Below, in pieces: positions 58,951-64,000 of a stretch of DNA of 64,000 bases. The notes below the pieces were generated by a model. That model saw only the letters and a program-made list of their open reading frames with translations, made no database searches and had not been told where the DNA came from. A program made the position numbers and the translations under genes. Source of the DNA: Takifugu bimaculatus. Lineage: Eukaryota > Chordata > Actinopteri > Tetraodontiformes > Tetraodontidae. The stretch's first letter is position 1; the number at the start of each line of letters is the position of its first letter. Location: the NCBI GenBank assembly GCA_004026145.2, contig CP034992.1, positions 14,325,221-14,389,220 of the forward strand. Direction: 5' to 3'.

Positions 58951-61857
58951 TTTAGAAGTTGGCAGTCCGATCCTCGGTTATGGAAATTGGCTTTTGGAAC
59001 ATGGGACGTCACCTCTCTGGCGGGGAAAGAGCTGGAGCTTGTGGGGGAGGTTGAGTGCTACTGACTAGATATGGTCGGCGTCACCTCCACACATAGCGTC
59101 GGCTCAGGAACCCAAGTCCTTGAGGGGGGTTGGACACTCTTCTATGCTGGAGTTGCTCAGGGTGAGAGACGGAGAGCGGGGGTGGGCTTTTTGCTTGCCC
59201 CCAGACTCTCTAGTTTGACGTTGGGGTTCTCGCGGTCGAGCGCAAGGGTTGCTTCCCTGCGCCTTCGGGTCAGGGAACGGGTTCTGACAGTTGTTGTTGT
59301 TTGTGTATGCACCGAATAATAGTTCAGAGTACCCGCCATTTTTGGAGGATCTAGGACGGACGCTGGACAGTGTCCCAACTGGGGACTCCATCATGCTGCT
59401 GGGAGACTTCAACGCTCACGTGGGCAACGACAGTGTGACCTGGAAAGGCGTGATTGGGAGGAACGGTCTGCCCGATCAGAACCAAAGTGGTGTTCAGTTA
59501 TTGGACTTCTGTGCTAGTCACAGTTTGGCCATAACTAACACTATGTTCGAACATAAGGTTGTTCATCGGTGCTCTTGGCACCATGACGGCCTGGGCCGTA
59601 GGGCAATGATTGACTTTATAGTCGTGTCAGCTGATCTGCGACCATATGTTTTGGACACTCGGGTGAAGAGAGGAGCAGAGCTGTCAACTGATCACTACCT
59701 GGTGGTGAGTTGGATCAGGTGGGGGGGAGAGCCACCGCGCGGAGCTGGCAGGCCCAAATGCTTAGTGAGGGTCTGTTGGGAACGGGTGGAGGAACCCGTC
59801 AGGCTGGTCTTCAACTCCCACCTCCGACAGAGCTTGGATCGTGTTCCGCGGGCGGTAGGGGACATTGAGTCAAAATGGGCCATGTTCCACTCCGCCATTG
59901 TCGAGGCAGCTGTCGCGAGCTGTGGCTGCAAGGCTGGTGCTGGTCGTGGCAGTAATCACCGTACCCGATGATGGACACCAGTGGTGAGGGGAGCCATCAG
60001 GCTGAAGAAAGAGGCCTACAGGTCATGGCTGGTCTTTGGGTCTCTGGAAGCAGCTGACCGGTACAGGTTGGCTAAGCGGGTTGCGGCCGCGACAGTCGTG
60101 GAGGCAAAAACTCGGGCATGGGAGGAATTCGGTGAGGCTATGGAGGAAGACTTTTGGTTTGCCAGAAGATTCTGGCAAACTGTCCGGCGCCTTAGGGGCG
60201 GCAGGCGGCAACTCGCCCACACCATGTTAGGTGTGCGTGGGGAACTGCTGACGTCTCCTGGGGCAATTATCCGGCGGTGCAAGGAATACTTCCAGGAGCT
60301 CCTCAATCCTACCAACACGTATCCTCAAGGTGGAACAGAGTCGGATGACCAGGAGGTGGACCATCCAATTTCCGGAGCGGGAGTTGCCGAGGTAGTAAAA
60401 TAGCTGCCTGGGGGCGGAGCTCCGGGAGCGGATGAGATCCGCCTGGGGTATCTGGATGTTGTAGGGCTGTCCTGTTGACACGCCTCTGCAACATTGCGTG
60501 GACATCGAGGGCAGTGCCCTTGGACTGGCAGACTGGGGTGGTGGTCCCGATTTTTAAGAGTGGGGACCAGAGGGTGTATTCCAACTATAGGAGGATCACA
60601 CTCCTTAGCCTCCCTGGGAAAGTATATGCCAGGGTGCTGGAAAAGAGGATTAGACTGATAGTTGAACCTCTGATCGAGGAGGAACAAATGATGGTTTCGC
60701 CCCGCCCCACGGATCAGCTCTTTACCCTTGCTGGGGTGCTTGAGGAGAGTTGGGAGTTTGCCCAACCAGTCCACATGTGCTTTGTGGACTTGAAAAAGGC
60801 TTATGACCGGGTCCCAAGGAGCATTCTGTGGGGGGTGCTCCGGGAGTATGGGGTGGAAGGTCCCTTGTTAAGGGCCGTCCAGTCCCTGTACCAAAGGAGC
60901 AGGAGCTTGGTCCGGATAGCCGGTTGTAAGTCGGACTCGTTCCCAGTGAGGGTTGGACTCTGCCAGGGCTGCCCTTTGTGACCGATTCTGTTCATAATTT
61001 TTATGGACAGAATTTCTAGGCACAGCCGGGGAGTGGAGGGTGTCGAGTTCGGTGGGCGGAAGATCTCGTTGCTGCTTTTTGCGGATGACGTGGTTCTTCT
61101 GGCGCCATCGAACAGGTACCTCCAACAAATGCTGGGACGGTTCGCAACGGAGTGTGAAGCGGCAGGGATGCGGATCAGCACCTCCAAGTCAGAGTCCATG
61201 GTCCTCGCTTGGAAAAAGGTAGAGTGCCTTCTCCGGGTTGGGGAGGAGATCCTGGTGGAGGAGTTTAAGTATCTTGGGATCTTGTTCACGAGTGAGGGTA
61301 GGATGGAACGTGAGATCGACAGGCGGATCTGAGCGGTGTCAGCAGTGATACGGGCGCTCAACTGATCCGTCGTGGTGAAGAAGGAGCTGAGCCGGAAGGC
61401 AAAGCTCTCGATCTACTGGTCAGTCTCAGTCCCAGTCCTCACCTATGGCCATCAACCTTGAATGATGACCGAAAGAACGAGATCGCGGATACAAGCGGCT
61501 GAAATGAGTTTCGTCCGCAGGGTGGCCAGGCTCAGCCTTAGAGATACGGTGAGAAGCTCGGACATCCGGGAGGAGCTCGGAGTAGAACCGCTGCTTCTCC
61601 GCATCGAGAGGAGTCAGTTGGGGTGGCTCGGGCATCTGGCTAGGATGCTCCGGACATGTCCCACCGGGAGGCGGCCTCATGGCCGGCCCAGGACTAGGTG
61701 GAGAGATTATATCTCGCCTGGCTTGGGAGCGACTGGGGGTCTCCCCGGAGGAGCTGATGGAAGTGGCTGGGGAGAGGGCTGTCTGGGCATCCCTCCTGAA
61801 GCTGCTGCCCCCGTGACCCGGATCCGGATAAGCGGGAGAAAGCGGAACGGAACGGTC
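58951..61857 (+). mobile_element. RTE-clade LINE (Rex3-related), near full-length but inactivated
   Basis: Endonuclease: DVTSLAGKELELV near 59000, then VGVTSTHSVGSGTQVLE, GERRRAGVGFLLAP, MLLGDFNAHVGND (59392-59430), NTMFEHKVVHRCSWHHDG and STDHYLVVSWIRWGG. Linker: RLKKEAYRSWLVFG. RT: RAVPLDWQTGVVVPIFK, SNYRRITLLSLPGKVY, DLKKAYDRVPR (60789-60821), CQGCPL, then LLFADDVVLLAP with FADD at 61081-61092, then EEFKYLGILF. C-terminus: RIQAAEMSFVRRVARLSL, RPHGRPRTRWRDYIS. Stops interrupt it at 59969 (TGA after NHRTR), 60401 (TAG), 60979 (TGA right after CQGCPL) and 61330 (TGA), plus frameshifts near 59300, 60450 and 61690. It ends GATCCGGATAAGCGGGAGAA with a GGAACGG tail instead of ATGG repeats. Confidence 0.9.
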
Positions 61858-62179
61858 TGAGGTCTGCCAGTCAGAAAATCTTGGAGTCAGTCACAACCAG
61901 TGGTGTGGAGGCCAAGTGTGGGGTTTGCTCATGTTGAAAGCTAGGCTGGCATCAACAAGCCATCAACACCCACTGAATCATGTGGATGGAGGACATGCAC
62001 AAGGTGCAAAGCCATCATCAAATTTGTTGTTTATATGCAGTGGCAGCAGCGTGAAAACGTGGAAATGATTTAATGACTGTGGTTGTCACTTGGCATGCAA
62101 TTTTCAGACCTGTCCACCTTTGTAAATGTTCAGACATATTGATCCCGCTGGCCGGTGATTGGTGGCATTCGTAGGTCAT
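61858..62179 (+). other. Spacer between the RTE and L2 copies
   Basis: Short unique-looking stretch without recognisable coding or repeat structure. Confidence 0.4.
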
Positions 62180-62182
62180 CAC

Positions 62183-62240
<58 letters not shown>

Positions 62241-62262
62241 TAATCAATCAATCAATCAATTT
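62169..62262. repeat. (TCAA)n tail of the L2 copy
   Basis: About 22 TCAA units with one variant mark the 3' end of the L2 element; the copy at 2976 has only about three AAATC-like units. Confidence 0.95.
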
Positions 62263-64000
62263 TTATGTATAGCGTCTTTTACAATCAAAATTGTTTCTAA
62301 TTGCTTTACAGAATCCCAGGGCCTAACCCCAAACAAGCGATAGTGGCAAGGAAAAACTCCCCTTTAACAGGAAGAAACCTTGAGTAGGACCAGGCTCATG
62401 TAGGGGGACCCTCCTACTGATGGCCGGCTGGGTAGAGAGAGAGGAGAAGGGGGAGGACAGGTAGAGGAGATAATAGGTAGGAGAGGAGAGGTAGAGGAGA
62501 GAATAGGCATAGATCATACAATACACTACATACATACATGTATACAATACATACAGAAATAGATTATAATAAGTAAAGTAAGGTGCAAGTTCAGTGGGTC
62601 AGCGGAGTCGGAGGTCAGTATGCAGCTCTGAAGGCGGCGATACCTGTAGATGAATACAGAAGGGGGGGAGAAGCAGAAAAACTACACAAGAAATAACATC
62701 ACTAGTCTACTTGGTGGAGAGGAGAGGAGAGGAGAGGAGAGGAGAGGAGAGGAGAGGAGAGGAGAGGAGAGGAGAGGAGAGGAGACCATTTCCCAGTGGG
62801 GTGACAGAGGCCTGTCAGGTGATCATATTTCTGATCTGGTTTCACTAGCTCCTCCAGGTAGGATGGAGCTAGGCCTCTGAAAACCTTGTAGGTCAGAAGA
62901 AGGATTTTAAAAATGTTTCTAAATTTAACGGGCAGCCAATGAAGAGACGCCAATGCAGGAGTAATGTGATCTCTTTTGTCAATACCTGTCAGAACTCTAG
63001 CTGCAGCATTTTGGATCACCTGGAGGCTTCTTAAAGAGTTGTTTGGACACCCTGATAATAAATAATTACAATAGTCCAGCCTGGAAGTAACAAATGCATG
63101 GACTAACTTTTCAGCATCATGCCGCGTCAGTAGTTTCCTGATCCTTGTGATGTTCCTCAGGTGAAAAAAGGCACTTCTAGAGACTATTTTGATGTGTGAG
63201 TAAAAGGAGAGATTGTGATCAAAAGTTACTCCTAGATTCCTCACAGAGAGACTAGATGTTAATGAGATACCATCTAGAGTGATAATGTGATCTCATCTAT
63301 CCCTGAGAGGTTCAGGACCAAACACCGTGACCTCAATTTTTCCTGAATTAAGGAGAAGGAAATTTGAAGACATCCAAGACTTTATGTCTTTAAGACAGGA
63401 CTGAGGCTTCACTAACTTCTCTGTCTCCTCTGGTTTCATGGATAAATAGAGCTGAGTGTCATCAGCATAACAATGAAAATTTATCCCATGCTGCCGAATA
63501 ATGTTCCCTAAGGGAAGCATGTACAATGTGAAGAGGATTGGTCCAAGTACAGAACCTTGAGGAACTCCATGGCTAACCCTACTGTATGAGGAGGGAACAC
63601 CATGGACATGAGCAAACTGGTATCTATAAGATAAGTATGATCTAAACCAGTCTATTGCTGTCCCTTTAATCCCAACCACATGTTCCAGTCTCTGTAACAG
63701 GATGCTGTGATCAACTGTATCAAAAGCAGCACTGAGGTCCAGCAGAACCAGCACAGAAACCAGTCCATGATCTGAAGCTATAAGACGATCATTAGTAACT
63801 TTAAGAAGTGCTGTTTCTGTACTGTGATGAGCTCTAAAGCCTGACTGAAACATCTCAAACAGACTGTTTCTCTGCAGGTGCTCCAGTAACTGAGTCACGA
63901 CAACCTTCTCAAGAATTTTAGAGATAAAAGGAAGGTTGGATATCGGCCTATAATTTGCTAGTACGTCCGGATCCAGAGATGGTTTTTTAAGCAACGGCTT
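62180..64000 (-). mobile_element. L2/Maui-like LINE, longer second copy, truncated by the window edge
   Basis: The minus-strand RT runs from 63994: LANYRPISNLPFISKILEK, SGFRAHHSTETALLKV, VLLDLSAAFDTVDHSILLQR, HGVPQGSVLGPILFTLYM and HCYADDTQLYLSM, with all RT motifs including YADD intact. A single TGA at about 63290-63292 (after GPEPLRDR) interrupts an otherwise continuous frame that resumes at RNLGVTFDHNLSF and LDYCNYLLSGCPN, and ends near 62840. Relative to the copy at 2976 it lacks about 330 bp around 62834, at the C-terminal and 3' UTR boundary. The 3' end is a (TCAA)n tail at 62180-62262. The 5' part continues beyond 64000. Confidence 0.9.
62711..62786. repeat. (GGAGA)n microsatellite inside the L2 3' UTR
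   Basis: Fifteen near-perfect GGAGA pentamers. The other L2 copy has a shorter tract of the same unit at 3507-3537, so this is a length-variable component of the element. Confidence 0.95.

Noticed and set aside
59104..59412. Minus-strand frames opposite the RTE endonuclease
   Set aside because: Antisense shadows of a clear plus-strand endonuclease domain.
62169..62262. Regularly spaced repeat resembling an array
   Set aside because: Plain 4-bp TCAA tail of a LINE with no spacers; not a CRISPR array.

Overview
This is vertebrate nuclear DNA, almost certainly from a ray-finned (teleost) fish. Coding sequence is split into short exons with GT-AG introns, the recognisable proteins are vertebrate-specific orthologues, and introns and spacers are packed with fish-type transposable elements (L2/Maui-like, Rex1-like, RTE/Rex3-like and L1 LINEs; Harbinger, hAT, Tc1 and Tigger DNA elements; MITEs) and long CA, GA and GT microsatellites. 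No prokaryotic, CRISPR or organellar feature and no tRNA or rRNA gene was recognised.

All five host genes lie on the + strand. (1) 3-6112: last seven exons of a plexin-B receptor, ending in the PDZ-binding tail VTDL. (2) 9732-13146: a complete six-exon gene for a 182-aa peptidyl-tRNA hydrolase 2 (Pth2) family protein with an N-terminal UBA-like domain. (3) 25479-41739: the complete 23-exon SETD5 coding region (1439 codons plus stop), with a 5' leader carrying a 20-codon uORF at 25294 and a probable non-coding first exon ending at 15579. (4) 45467-54219: complete 19-exon MTMR14 (656 codons plus stop), with the phosphatase signature CISGWDR. (5) 55307-55383: first coding exon of a copine, best match CPNE9, whose remaining exons are not in the window. 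Exon phases close perfectly in genes 2-4. The order SETD5-MTMR14-CPNE9 matches the human 3p25 neighbourhood, although LHFPL4, which lies between SETD5 and MTMR14 in human, is not seen here.

Transposons account for most of the rest. The last plexin intron holds an L1 remnant split by an L2 copy with a 10-bp target duplication. Intron 3 of the Pth2 gene holds a 1190-bp Harbinger element with AAT duplications. SETD5 intron 20 holds a roughly 4-kb Rex1-like LINE that itself carries a hAT-like insertion. MTMR14 intron 16 holds an 884-bp element with 18-bp perfect terminal repeats. From 55.4 kb to the right edge the sequence lies in the presumed first copine intron: a 485-bp Tigger MITE, two RTE-type LINEs and a second, longer L2 copy that runs off the window.

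The host genes do not form one pathway. They are a semaphorin receptor, a translation-recycling hydrolase, a chromatin regulator, a phosphoinositide 3-phosphatase and a calcium-dependent membrane-binding protein. I found no convincing new multi-gene system. The most notable points are a GC-AG intron in SETD5, an SETD5 segment that resembles its paralogue KMT2E, a candidate regulatory uORF, a (GT)63 tract one base after the SETD5 stop codon, several nested insertions whose order can be read from target duplications, and a few dispersed repeats I could not place in a known family.
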